From Pinus tabuliformis (Eukaryota > Streptophyta > Pinopsida > Pinales > Pinaceae): a DNA stretch of 64,000 nucleotides. Under the pieces are notes generated by a model. It was given only the letters and a program-made list of their open reading frames with translations, was not told where the DNA came from and did no database searches. Made by a program: the position numbers and the translations under genes. Every line of letters starts with the position of its first letter. Positions within the stretch are counted from its first letter, which is position 1. Shown piece by piece: positions 32,101 through 44,472 of this stretch. The stretch covers positions 87,154,069-87,218,068 of the forward strand of contig CM062820.1 of assembly GCA_031772625.1 (NCBI GenBank). The letters run 5' to 3'.

Positions 32101-35100
32101 TGTTATCACTCAGGTTGTCCTTAAGCTCCGGAAAAGGATACGGCCGAGGTAACCACAGACCAACTTTGGACTGCAGGTTCTAGCCAACCTGCAATCAGAG
32201 AGGGCTCTCTCTTTTAGATTTAGCTTTGTTGAAAAGGATTTTAGGCTAGGTTTTGAGTTCGGAGGGTTTTTTGTTTTGTTTTTGGTGGGAAAATTGATGT
32301 TTTCAGACAGAGAGGCAGGGCATAGTCTGGAAGTTTCAAACCATTGGGCGTGGAGTCGAGGAGGAGAACTGCTGGTGCATTTCTTCGATCACAAGAGAGG
32401 GAAAATGGAGTAAGATAGCTGAGCATGAAACAATATTTCAGGTTTAAATGATGGAAAGAATGCTATGTAATGAGAGGCAGTTAAGAATCTCTCAATCAGC
32501 TTAACAGATGGGGGTAACAGAGCTCTACCTAGGGGCAGTAAAGAATCCCTAGATAATTGGCAAACACAGGTGAATCGGGGTAAATATGAGCCCGGGGGAA
32601 TTCACATTCATAGTTCCAATTCATTCATTCAGAGGAAAACATAAAGAAACAGCAGAAATTGAGCGTAGAGTGTACTTAAACAAATTCTAAGCTATTCTTT
32701 CTTTCTGCTATTTAGATAGTGGTAAACAATAAACAGAGGTAAGATGCACTTATTGCTTCAGACTGCAGCACAAGAATTCCATCTTCATATCTCCAAGCAT
32801 TCGTTTACAATAGATAGTTTTCTCTCCCAGCTTTCAGCAATCTTTGATTATAGAAAAAACTCAGGTATACAATGCGAGTCACTAGTGAAAATTCTCAATT
32901 TTCCAACCCTTGCAACAATGTAGAGGGTGGTATATATAGGGAAAAACTCTCTACAACTACTTTTATTACAACTTGACCTAAACAGGTCTGAAAGAAAGAT
33001 GATTACTTAACCTAATCCTATCCAGAAATAAATGCAAACAAAAAATATCTCGGGTTGTGCTCAGGGCTGCTGTATCAAAACTGAGTAAATGATGTAGTCC
33101 TTGGCGGCTTGGTGCAGTGTTTTCTGCAATAAATGTGTATGGGTTTCTGCTTTTTTGCTGTCTGTCTGCATTTAAAGCTTTAACTGTGATTTGAGGGCAA
33201 GGATGGGCTTACGCCTCTTGATTTGACTTTCTGGGGGGCTCATCAATGTTCAGGTGCTTCGAGCCACTAAAAAAAATCTTTGGCTGATATTCTTTGGCTC
33301 TTCTTTTTCCTCTGATACTCTTTGGCAATAAACCGATGTTGTTCTGACGTGCTGTGGGTCTAATCACAAATTAATGGCCGTTGTTCGGCCTCTGTTTCCT
33401 TCAAAACTATTTTCTGCTCCTTTCTAAGTGCTTCGCGAAGAAAAAGGGTTCATTCGACGCCTTTCGGGCTTCCTGGGGGCTGCAAAATGAAAAGATTCCC
33501 TAAAGATTCCCCAAAACTGCCTCAGAAACTGATTTCGGGGCTCCGAAGTGCAATTTTTGCTCCTTCGTGCCAAAAAAGTGCTGATGATGTCAACATGACG
33601 GGACGTTGTACGGCGGGTGACATCAGCAATGATGTGAGCATGATGACGTGGCGGGATGACGTCAGTGGGTGACGTCATCATGTACGGACAGTGACGTGGC
33701 ATGTACAGTGGTGGGGTACGGTGGCAGGGGGCCATGCAGGCGGATGACGCATCATGGTGACTGGGCAGGGGGGTGACGCGGCAGGTGACGTGGGGCTTAC
33801 GTCACAAGGGAGGGCGGTAAGCGGTTTTGGGTGCACTGCCTTAGCGCCTGGGCGGTTTTGGGGGGAGGGGCTCCACCACACCCCAGAGCTTGACGCGTGG
33901 CGGGAGTACGGCAGTAATACCGCCCATCTCCCGGATGCTAAGCTTCTGGCGGTTCGGGGATGGGAGGGCCCGTCAGCCGTAGATCTGCAGGGCAGATGAC
34001 CCAACGGCTGGCGGCGATGGTGAGTCGGTGGGGGTATACGGGCGGGGAATATGAGCGGAATATTCCAAATTTAATACGACACGGCGGTAGGGTTTTAAAA
34101 CTTAGGTTTAGTGGGTTTGGGGGGTTTATGGAGTTTAAAAACGGAGGGATACGATATTTACAGTTAGGACATAGGAAAGAGGGGTGGAACATGGGTTTTT
34201 TGCGCGCGGGTTTAATGATTTATGTACAAACTTTGGGTTAGGGGTAGAATAGAGGGATTTTTGAGGTTTTTAGGGCTAGGGGAGAGGTTATTAATCTGGC
34301 CAGGTGTCAGATTAATCCCTGCTTGGACACGGATGGGCTAAAAGTAGCCCCAGATGGACCATTTTTTCCCGGACTTATAAAGAATATGGCTATATTGCCA
34401 GGGAGGGGATATTTACATAAGGGAATTTTATATACAAAGTTGTAGTAGGGGAAGGGGGAAAACTGATAGGGAGTTATATACTAGAGTTAGTAGTTAATAT
34501 GGAGATGATAAACAGGTGCCAAGGTCAGGGACCTTAGGCTAATTTTGGGGAAAAGAGTTTGAAAAGAAATAAAATCCTTGAGTGAAGCAAATCTTCACCA
34601 AGGCAACTGATATGGAGGATGATGAAACTAAGAGGAATCAAGCAGATCTTGACCTCTTTGCGAAGTTAGTAAGTGACTTGGGGAATTAGAAGAAGGGGGA
34701 GTTAGTTATGTCCACCTTTGAGCTCCTTTGCATGAAAACTGCCTGCACTGTAATCTGTAAAGATAAAGCACTTTGTAACACAAAATTGATCATAAATTAT
34801 CATTCTGCAACCACACAGCTACCTACCCAGCCTACCTTCCTAACATTTTTTCTTCTTTTTGGTTTGGGTGCACTTAGACTTGCAGACCCAGATTTACAAT
34901 TTTTCTTTTGAATGTTTCCTATCTAAATCTGCACTTATTTCTGCCAGGGCCCAGATTAAACAGTTGGGTCCCTTTGATTCTCTACCTATCTACAGATCTA
35001 CCAAGATTAAACTGTTTGGACAGATATCATTCTCTATATTCTAAAACAGGAAATTGAAACCTAGGGAGACCAAGATTAAACTATTTGGACCTCCCTTAAA

Positions 35101-35283
35101 TGAAAACTCTTCAAAACTGGAACAACTCATCAAAAAATGGAATACAGCAGTGCATTTGGACTAAGCATACTTCATGGCACCTCGTGGAAATATGGAACAC
35201 TGCAGCCTGCAAAGTATGACATATTTGGCATGTAAAAATGTCAATCATGAAAGATGATACCCTGTTGCAATAGGAGGCTAACA
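32101..35283 (-). repeat. Tat 5' LTR
   Basis: 3183 bp, collinear with 21891-25102. A length difference lies near 33491-33515 versus 23280-23345, where the 3' LTR has about 35 extra bases. The TATA box is at 32938-32931. Several of its TGACGTCA sites are mutated (TGATGTCA 33585, TGACATCA 33618, TGATGTGA 33630). Confidence 0.95.
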
Positions 35284-35288
35284 ATATC

Positions 35289-36917
35289 CAAAAATCTATT
35301 CAAATAGATTTGACAATCATACAGATTTAAGTACATATTTTGTATCACTAATTCTTATCAAGCAGTATTGGGAGGTTTTCTTGACAGATTGCATTGATAA
35401 TGTGTTTGGGTTGAATAGGACAACATAACAATTGTTTAATAAAATTAATAGCATATCTCTTTGTTTAAGGGTGATTTAATGTTAAACGGAGGTGTTAACA
35501 TGTAAATACACTGGGATCACACCATCATACACATAGTGCATACAAAATTAAAGGGTGTGGAATTGAAAGAATTGAAACTTTCATTTATTACTCATGAAAG
35601 GGAAATGAGGTTATACCTACACTGAATTCATCATGGCCAACCAAGGGTTGGAAGAAGTGTAAAAAGAGCAATAGTAAATCATACAACATGAATTATTTAA
35701 GTATGGAATATTTGTTCCTGGTTAAAAGCCAACTAAGATGGTTATTAGACTTCAAATATCTATGATAGACTGAGTATCATAGTTAATAGTTTGCTTTATG
35801 ATTAAGCATAATGTATATTCCATTGTTGTTAAAACCTTGTACAAGTTATAGATCTAATCCCAAAACTAAAAGTTATGGGTATGATAAAGTTTTAGTAAGC
35901 ATAAGTACTTTTACGATACTATTTTGCTGATATTGTGTTGAAACCACATGAAACAAGAAAATGATTTGCTAGATCAAAGCACTTGAATACTATGACATTA
36001 AACTTTTCACTAGTTGTAGAAATGGAACAGGTCCATGAAATTCCTTATTTTCCTAACAATAAACTGAGCACAGTTTGTTCCACTTACCTAAAGGTAATAT
36101 CAATAAATGAAGGAATTTTGGCATAATACTAACATGGTTAGAAACATGTGGATGAAGTATATGTCATGCAAGTGATGCTATGGACATTGGTATGGTGTAC
36201 CAGTGGTACAGATGGTATTATGTACAAACGGTATATATGATACTAGTATGAATACATGTATTACATAAAAATAATATATGACATGTATAGTGGTGTGTGT
36301 GCAGGTATGCATAAAGGCACTAGGTGGTTGTCTGGCATGGCAACCGACCTGGAGTATTTATAGAAGAAGGAAGATAAGAAGTGATTCAAGAATAAGTAAT
36401 AGTGGTTACTTCAATTTGTATACATGTGATTATGGTTCTGATGAATGCATGTGATTATGATGGTTATGTGTGAGCTAACCTATTATGATATTCTATACAT
36501 ATTAAATTGGAAAATGTACTAGTTGGCTTGTTGTATGTAGAGAAACTGCAAGAAGCAAGTGTTTGGTAAGGACACAAAGGCTTGAAAGAATGTAGGGGAA
36601 GAACATGCATTTCTTCAAATAAAATAAATGACAGGAAATATAAGCCGTAGCTACTCAAATAGTTGTATTGTATATCAAATTATGATATTAACTATGGTAA
36701 ACATAGTTGAGTTGTTCCATCTCAAATCTCTCACAAATTATTTGAAACAAATGTACAGGTAGCGAGGGGAGGTGATGTGATCCTTGTAACTGATATATAT
36801 CGGAAGATTTGCATGAGATGGAAAGGCCATAGAAGCTATGGATTCAGAAGAAAGCTACCTATAAACAAGGAAATAATATTTTAAGATGCAGTAATACACC
36901 GAGGACGGTGTAAATTT
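35289..36917. other. Internal non-coding DNA of the outer element, right part
   Basis: AT-rich, with no recognisable gene on either strand. It runs directly into the purine tract and 3' LTR of the outer element. Confidence 0.6.
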
Positions 36918-36929
36918 AAGGGGGGAGTG
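36918..36929 (+). promoter_or_regulatory. Polypurine tract of the outer element
   Basis: AAGGGGGGAGTG directly precedes the LTR start TGTAACACC, the expected plus-strand priming site. Confidence 0.85.
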
Positions 36930-38818
36930 TGTAACACCCCTCCCTTGTGTAAAATTTTGCAAACCTAAGCTGAGAAAAGGTAGATATGATGTGTAATGTT
37001 AAAAGTAAATACATTATTAAATAAAATAAATTAATTAAACACTTGGAAAAGTGAGACACCAAGCAATGAGATTCATTCCAAATCCCATTGGTGAATGGGA
37101 AAGGATAATTCTTTCATGATAAAGCTTCTATATTTAATTCTATATAAGCTAGATGGATTGGAGATAAATATCCATCGAGAAAAAAAACATAAAAGTTGTG
37201 CAGGAGAGAAAGGCAAGCTTTTATGAGGAAAAGCCTCGCGGGAGAAAAAGGCAAGATTTTCTAAGATAAGCTTAGGAAAATGGATAAAAATATCCATAAA
37301 AGAGAGACGCCGCTAATGGAAACCCTATCATGAAAGAGGGTATTATATACCCATTTCACAGATCAATTGGAGGTAGTTGATCAATGGCAAGAACATCTGC
37401 TCGGGGGGAACTAGAGGTGATTCATGCTTGGGTGGTAGTGCTCTATTCTCCAAGTGATGCTATCTCTCTTCTGATGGGATGTTTTGTATGCTGGTTTCTT
37501 ACCCTCTATATTGTAATTTATCTGCATATGAGAGAAAATTTTCCTAGCCATGAGAATGACTAAATGAATTGCATGTGACAATTATACGTGAGTAGATTTA
37601 CCTGTGTTAATGGCTTGTATGAGATGATTTTATATGGATTCATGTCGCAATTTATGGCACATTAATGTATTCCAAGTTATATTCAGTAACGGAACACAAT
37701 AGGTAAGTTTGATGCAATAATTGGTATATTGTCACATCTTTAAACTTATGAGTTATCTCGGTTCTTAAGATGATGAACAACTATGCATGAGATAGTATGT
37801 ATAATTCCATTCTAACGCTTTCAATTATATAGTCTAAAGTTCATACTATATATGCTACGCATTCACCCTATGGAGCGTTTTGCATCTATTGAGGCTTGTT
37901 ATGTATAAGGTATTTTCTAGTATTCCTTTGATTACACCGTAGAATTTGGACAATGATAACTACAGGGTAATTATGTTAATTATTTCATTAATGCTTCTAT
38001 GTAGTCATCTTTAGGAGATGGTCATATATATTAATGTTTGTGATAGTTATTGGCATAAGATATTGGTGCATGCGGAACAGTTAGGGGATAATGCGTCTAT
38101 CTGTATAGTCAATGGTTCATTTTATCTATGTCATGCATGTCATATGTAATATTGTTGTTGTTGCACTTATTGCTACTGTCCTATAGACCCTTCAGCAAAT
38201 AGGCTTTGATTATAGGTTGATGATAAGGATGTTGCTCAGGGGGAGCATATCTGGTATATGGGTGCTAATAAAATATGACTGTTATATTGCAACTCGAGTA
38301 AGTTGTGCTTATTGCTTCTATGTATTGGTTAAAGGATGTTGTTGTTGCTCATTGGTTTAAATGGTATTGCTATGCTGATGTTTCTTTGGTACGCTGATGT
38401 TGCCATGGACTTAGATTGATCTTGGTGTAGATGGAACTTATGGTTGAGTTTGATGTTTTGTCTTTTCCATACTATGTTATTGCTGGATATGGTTTAATAC
38501 TACTTTGTGCTAGTGATCAGATTTCTTTTGTTGTTTTTTTTGGTGGAGATGAGAGAGGATTTGATAGAATTCATGTTGTTTCTACATGTTATGTGTTTCT
38601 ATAAGAAGCGACATATTTCTATTGTTATCAAAACTAGCTCATGTCAAGGGAGAATGAGTTATGAGTAGCAACATAATCTTCTCTTGAATACATAAAAGTT
38701 AATTGTTCTAATATGCATGTGTTGTTGAATACCTAGTTTTCAAGGTTGAAAACTCAGGGACTACAAGAATGAGAGCCTAGAAGCTAATTCTCAGAATAGG
38801 CTCATGAGAAATGTTACA
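36930..38818 (+). repeat. 3' LTR of the outer element
   Basis: 1889 bp, TGTAACACC...ATGTTACA. It is shorter than the 5' LTR mainly because the 70-bp unit is single (37768-37837) and the A-run is shorter. Confidence 0.9.
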
Positions 38819-41700
38819 GACTATGAGTATAAGATTTGCAATTTATCACATCTTCTCCTCCAAAGAATCTGACAAATTAGATCTAGAGCTTGTCATTATG
38901 CTATTCCACAACCATGATAACTTCATATGAACTTTATCTAGTCCAATTACATATTGTTGAATAACATCATTAGTGATCTCGAAGCCTTATTGATTTGTAG
39001 CTTGTTTGATTTGTTCAATAAATTATTTAATCTCCTTCATGATGAAATCCCTGCTCTTATTTCTCCAAGTGCACCCATAGAAGGCATTTTGTTTTTCTGT
39101 ACTAGGGACTCTAATCCACTATGGGGTTGAGTGTAAGCAACTACGGTGTTAGTTGCTTGTTCACTAAGATGGGTGTAGTTCTGAGTATGAAGTCTTAACT
39201 GAGCTCTATCCACCTCGGTAGCTAATTTGTCCTTCTTGAGGAACCATTCTATAACATATGGATATTTCACACCCATTCCTGTGTCAAGTTTATAGCTATT
39301 CCTGTAACTTTCAGAAGCTTCGGTATCTCTTGAGATTTCTTCTAGATATTGACCAAGGGTGCCATAACCTCATGCAAGAGAACCATCTCACTACATGGTG
39401 TCTTACATTGGATTTAATTATTGAAGAATGGTTGGTTGAAACTCCACCATGCTGAGACTAGTAGAAGAAAATCATTGATTCTCTATAGTAGGAGGATCAA
39501 CATGTTGCTTTGTGGTAGTTGGATTTCTTCTCAATAATTCATTATCGCTCAAAAGATATTATTTATTGTCTTAAGCTGTCGCTGCAAAGGATAAATTACC
39601 TACCACTACTTCTTGAGGATTTCTCCTAGTATTAGGTTCTATCACCTTTTCTAGGATATGGAAACTATATTAACATGATCACTGGGAAGATATATTCACA
39701 TATCTTATACAATGTTCTTCCTTAGTTGGTCGAAGGTAAAAATTGATACATCCATAAACCTTTCATCTGGTGGAGAAACAAATCCCATTTCATCAAATGG
39801 GAGATGGCCACCAGTGAGAGGAGGCTCTGATGGAGTGTTGGGATCATCTGCAATGTGTTATCTAATTATCCTCCTCCTCCAACATTTCTTCTATTTCATG
39901 GGCCAATTTTTCTTCCTCTTCCATCTATGCAACTTCTTCCACTTGTGACCACTTATGTTGTTCCTCTTCCTCTTTTCTTTGCTACTACTTAAATGAGTCA
40001 TATTGCATCACCTTTTCTTCTCCTTCTTTCTGTAAATGCTCCTCCTCTCTTTCATGCACCTATTATATATGTTTCTTTGTTTCTATCATTCTATTTTCCT
40101 CCTCCTTATGTCTCCTCTATTTTTATTCCTCAATCACACCTTTTCTCAAAGAATCAACCTTGAACTTTCTACTACTCTCTACCTCAAGATTATGTTATAT
40201 CTTCCTCCTAGGTGCTACTGTGTCCACTTGAATAGTTGCTTCTTGTCGGACTTCCTCCATTTAAACATCGGGTACCTATGGGACCTTGGAGGGACCTACC
40301 TCATCTCCTAGTTGATTCTTTCTGAGAGCGTTATAATAATTCTTAATATTTTCATCTTCTTGAAGGGTCATTGGTACATACGGCTAGGTATATTGTATCT
40401 TACCACAATGTTGATTGCACACCTTTCTTGGATCATATATGTGAAAGCTCATGGTTGCAAAGTGAATTTGGCTAAGTTCTTGAATTTTAGGTTCAACCTC
40501 GTTAAGGGTGTTTAGCTCATAAACTCCAATCCGCAAGGGGAGAGTGGGCTAAGAAGAATTTTTCCTCCTATGGAGTTGTGCAGAAAATCCATTACTTAGC
40601 TAATAGGATACCTCATGTAAGACCACGTTATTGGTCACATACCTCAGCATAAGGTAGGGGGTTGTGTGACACCCGAAACATTTAATGTATATGCCCCTTG
40701 CTGAATAAAACAAATATGAAATATCATGAAGTGCTTCTTTCAACTAATCTTTCATACAAGGAGGATTTGTCTCAAAGATCATCATGTACAATAATACAAA
40801 TAAATTCTCTACCAGTTTTTCATAAACTCCTTGGAAACTGAATTTTGATAATAGTCTACAATGAAAGTAGAGAAGTAGCTTCTCTTGCAGGGTCTAATTC
40901 CATTTCATCCCAATGAACACAAAATGAGTACAAATATTATCTAGTAAATATAAGGACCTGTAAAATTATGGTGCTTGCTTAGCTTGAAGAGTTGTTTTGG
41001 CCTGTTGTACATTATGTTGTAGTTCATGAGAGAGGATATTTTCCCAGTTGAAAACTTAAACTCTCGAAACAACCAGATTGAGCAAGAAGATTTGATTTTC
41101 ATAAAATAACTTTTCATTCTTCCATCCGCGCAATCTACAACACATCACTATGAGGTGCCGATAGAACTTTATTAATGATTTGGTCTGATAAAATACACTT
41201 GGTATCTCGTGAAATCTTGTAGGATCTTGGCCCTAGGATTAGATGATTTCCTTAGTATTGAGAATTTCCTAGGTTGCATAAAATTGAGTGTTCGCATATA
41301 CCTTAGACCTTACCATTTTGTGACAAGAATGCATGTCATGTGGATGGTAAGTGGTAATATTATTCCTTCTTTCACTATGTAGTTCTAAGTTTGTGTTATC
41401 CATGTGTGACAAGATCCATTCGATATCTTCTGCGTGACGCATCACTAGAAAATTGCACGAAACTTTGTGTATTATGGACTTTTTGGTATTTATATAAGCT
41501 TCCCTATCTTCCAAGTCTTCTGGGAATTGATTTTGCATGAAAGTATTTATAATGTCCTTCCATGAGAACTTCAAATATTTTTCTATGAAGCATTATTTAT
41601 CTGAAAGAATAGGAACAGTTGGCTTGATAATTTCCACTACCTCCTCATCACTAGCTTCTTAGGTTTATTTTTAGATAGCTCAATGGGTGGTAGGAGGCAT
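38819..41700 (-). pseudogene. Long decayed ORF of unknown function, interrupted by the outer element
   Basis: Reading the minus strand from an ATG at 41700, protein-like stretches follow one another, separated by stops and shifts: SDEEVVEIIKPTVPILSDK, FSWKDIINTFMQNQFPEDLE, FLVMRHAEDIEWILSHMDNT (41640-41290); YELNTLNEVEPKIQELSQIH, PYVPMTLQEDENIKNYYNAL (40480-40320); a Glu-rich coiled-coil-like segment EEEEKLAHEIEEMLEEED (about 39900); GGHLPFDEMGFVSPPDERFM (about 39800); WFLKKDKLATEVDRAQLRLH and LSEQATNTVVAYTQPHSGLE (39260-39090); LSWLWNSIMTSSRSNLSDSL (about 38900), open to the element boundary. The last part is at 4910-4813. Stops are mostly TAG or TGA at likely Gln, Arg or Trp codons. I know no function. 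The style recalls long uncharacterised ORFs tied to retroelements in gymnosperms, which I cannot verify. Confidence 0.55.
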
Positions 41701-44287
41701 TGTCTTGATAGATGAAGAGAGTGATGTATGTTGCATTTGTAACAGTTGGAAATGGAAATTCACTCATGGAAAATAATAGTTAATTTCAAGAAATTCCCTA
41801 GCTATCACATGTAAACTATTCAAAGACAGTAATGAAGGGAAAAATCAGGTAGGCTAGGAGTGCAAGCCTATCATGGGTGAGACAAGATGACTTAAATAGC
41901 CACTTTAAGTGAACATTGTGCCATGGTAAAGAAGAGGGCATGTTTTAGGATAACAATGAACATATGTGGCCTAACTAAGCCTTGAGGGTGCGCTATGCAC
42001 TTATGAAGGGAGAGAGAAGGATTGCTAGGGCGTAGGGCACAGTCAAAAGAGACAAGAAGGGGGAATTGTTGCTTGACAATGCGTGATGCATTCTTGGAGA
42101 GCCAATGAGGGCACATGGCATAGGAATAGTGGAAAATATTGTTCGATTGTGGCTTGACAATGCATGTTCACTCAAAAGTGGGGCGTTTTTCTTGTTGTTC
42201 ATATTTTTCAAAGACACGTGGTACTTGTTTATTTGAAGTGCACTCTAAAGGGAGCTTCTTCTACTGGGCACAATTTTCAAAGACAAAGGGTCCTTGTTTC
42301 TCTCAACTGCACGCTGCTCAAAGATGGGTTCAAAACAACTAAGTGAAGGGCAACAACAAGTGTTAAACATAGTAATAATGAAAGAAAAGAGCTACAAGTG
42401 TTTATAAGTTTTGCCGCAATCATGACTTGGAGGTGAAAACTCATGGGATGTAATGAATCATAAGAAATGCCACTTGCAACAACAATATGACACTTGTAAG
42501 AGGAAGTATGGGTGAAAACACCACTTAATAAGTGAAAATAAATTGAAGTGCAACTAAGGAAAACATAAGCACCACTAAAAACAAAAAAAGCAATAAATAT
42601 CGACACCGTGAAAAACTTACCAACAATCCACACACTTGAGATCAAGATTGAAGCAAAACTCCTTGTGAAGAGAGAATGCATTCAACCTAGAGTAAATAAT
42701 GATTGTGAGAATGAATGATGAGTCGGGCTTGTTTATAAATAAAATATACATGCAAATCAAGTTTATGCATGCATTCCACTTGTCGATTGATGAGTGAGAT
42801 AGTTACATGAAGTGAACTGGCCTCTTATTTTCTAGGAGTATGGTCAACATGCAAACAAGAAGGGCACATGCAAGAGAAAGAAGAGGGTGCAATAAATAAT
42901 AATAGGGAGTGCATTGGAGTTGAAGACAAAAAGGGTGGAGTCACCAATAATAATGAGTGTGCTCTCCTTATGGACTGAGAGTGTGCTCCACTGAGGGAAG
43001 AAAGTGTGCTCATGCTTGAGAGGGCGGGAATTTTTCCAATAGTGCTTTTGTGACTACTAAGTTTAGGAAGTGTGTTTTCTCGAGGATAAAAGAATGTGTT
43101 TTCTTGCTTTTGGGTGAGATGCATTTTTAGTGTAGAAAACTAACACTAAATCAAAGAAACTAGTGTTTTTCCTATCTTTGGAAATATACCATAAGTTCTT
43201 CCAAATCCAAGAATACGACACAGTCTTAGGAAACTTTGACCTAGGAGGAAAAGCGACACTTATGAATGTGGCAAGGATGGTCAACAATTAGCAAAACATG
43301 AAAAAACAACAAGATTACACAATATAGCTTGAAACACCAGTTCATGTAGACTCCAAAATTGAATAAGGAAAATTTTTTGGAGGGTCGTTGTCACAGCGAC
43401 AACACTGGGAGGACTCCAACTTCTCTAACTAGGTCTTACATTTATGCATGTAGTCTTAGTATTTTAGGAAGTATATATTCACTCAGTGGATTGCCTTAGA
43501 TTCGTCATTTAACCCAATTATAGATATATTATCCTATATTCCATGACTTGGTCAAACACATTACAAGTATTGTCATTTCATAATTATTTTGATCCAGGAA
43601 AGGGTAATATAATAATCATGAAGTAAAGGTAATCAGAGCCTTAGTTTTCATCTACTGTGTTGCTTCACTTCTAGCAGGCTTGTTTAGTACCCCGGAGGAG
43701 TCACTACAAGAACACAAGCATCGCTTTGCTGCCAATGAGTTTGTTCAGTACCGCAACAAAGTTACTTGTTTCACCTCTCTGCATATGAAGCCTTTCTCTC
43801 CTTTCACCTCTTACTTCCTTCATTAGTTCAAATGTGCATCAAGCACTTATTATTTTTTCTTGGGGTGGAATATGGATCCTGACTTATTGAGAGAAAGAGA
43901 ATTTATCCCTTCAAAGAAGGATGTTTATGCCTTTGGCATGAGTTTTCTCGATATTGGTTTTCCCCTTCCTTTCACTACTTGATCGAGTCGGAAAGAGAAC
44001 GCCATTCAATTAACAAACCAAATGTAGGAATGAGAATCCTAAATAAATGCAAGAATCATGGTTCTGCTTATGTTTTTCTAGTTGAAATGGACCAAATTTT
44101 CTATCTTGACATCGTCAACCCTTGTTGATAAAAACAGCCTAAGTATCTTGTTGCACCTCAAGATTGAGGAATTTTCAGATTAATTATCTGGTGGAAGATT
44201 TACTAGTAAAAATAACAGACTTATCTAGTGGGGCCTAAGGATTCAAGGATTTTCAGTTTAGTTGTTTGGTGGTGACTAATGTTTCAA
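41701..44287. other. Unassigned interval
   Basis: Open frames on both strands are short, overlapping and without domains. A small inverted repeat, GTTGTC acagc GACAAC, lies near 43390. No gene supported. Confidence 0.5.
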
Positions 44288-44459
44288 TGTTAGTGTTGGA
44301 AACCTAATCCTTTAATGGTTATGGTGTGGAAGTTAAATAGTTAAAGGAGTCCAAGAGACTTTGGAAGATGAATCCAATAGTCACAAGAATGTATTATAAA
44401 TGTACATCTATGTTAATAAGAAATACAATTCATTTGAGGAGTTAACTCCCGACCTGACA
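44288..44459 (+). repeat. Possible short LTR followed by a degenerate primer site
   Basis: TGTTAGTGTTGG...GACCTGACA, 172 bp, is followed directly by TGGTATTAGGTCC (44460-44472), which resembles the tRNA-Met primer site with three changes. This would be the 5' LTR of the decayed element whose gag-like zinc-knuckle ORF appears at 47443. No partner LTR was found. Confidence 0.35.
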
Positions 44460-44472
44460 TGGTATTAGGTCC

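Larger units (their letters stand above)
21891..35283 (-). mobile_element. Tat-type Ty3/gypsy LTR retrotransposon, nearly intact
   Basis: Two 3.2 kb LTRs (21891-25102 and 32101-35283) with TGTTA...TAACA ends flank gag and pol on the minus strand. Target duplicates are perfect: ATATC at 21886-21890 and at 35284-35288. Eight substitutions were counted by eye over the first ~335 aligned LTR bases, so this is the youngest insertion here. The primer site (32097-32080), gag style and an additional archaeal-type RNase H place it in the Tat/Ogre group. Pol is open for 1668 residues from its first ATG; gag has one stop. It lies inside the outer LARD-like element. Confidence 0.95.
4911..38818 (+). mobile_element. 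Outer LARD-like LTR retrotransposon carrying nested insertions
   Basis: The ends are two homologous LTRs (4911-6891 and 36930-38818), both opening TGTAACAC and closing TGTTACA. Just inside the left LTR is a tRNA-Met type primer site, and just outside the right LTR is a purine tract. Flanking 5-mers are GACTT on the left and GACTA on the right, one mismatch, consistent with an old target duplication. After subtracting the nested elements, the element's own internal DNA (6892-8147, 13105-15415, 21301-21890, 35289-36929; about 5.8 kb) shows no gag, protease, integrase or reverse transcriptase. This fits a large retrotransposon derivative (LARD) mobilised in trans. Alternatively its coding part was removed by deletion around the Copia-2/Copia-3 block. 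Strand is inferred from the primer site and purine tract. Confidence 0.85.

Noticed and set aside
42277..43287. Overlapping open frames with Ser/Leu/His-rich translations
   Set aside because: Low-complexity readings on opposite strands with no domain or codon signal.
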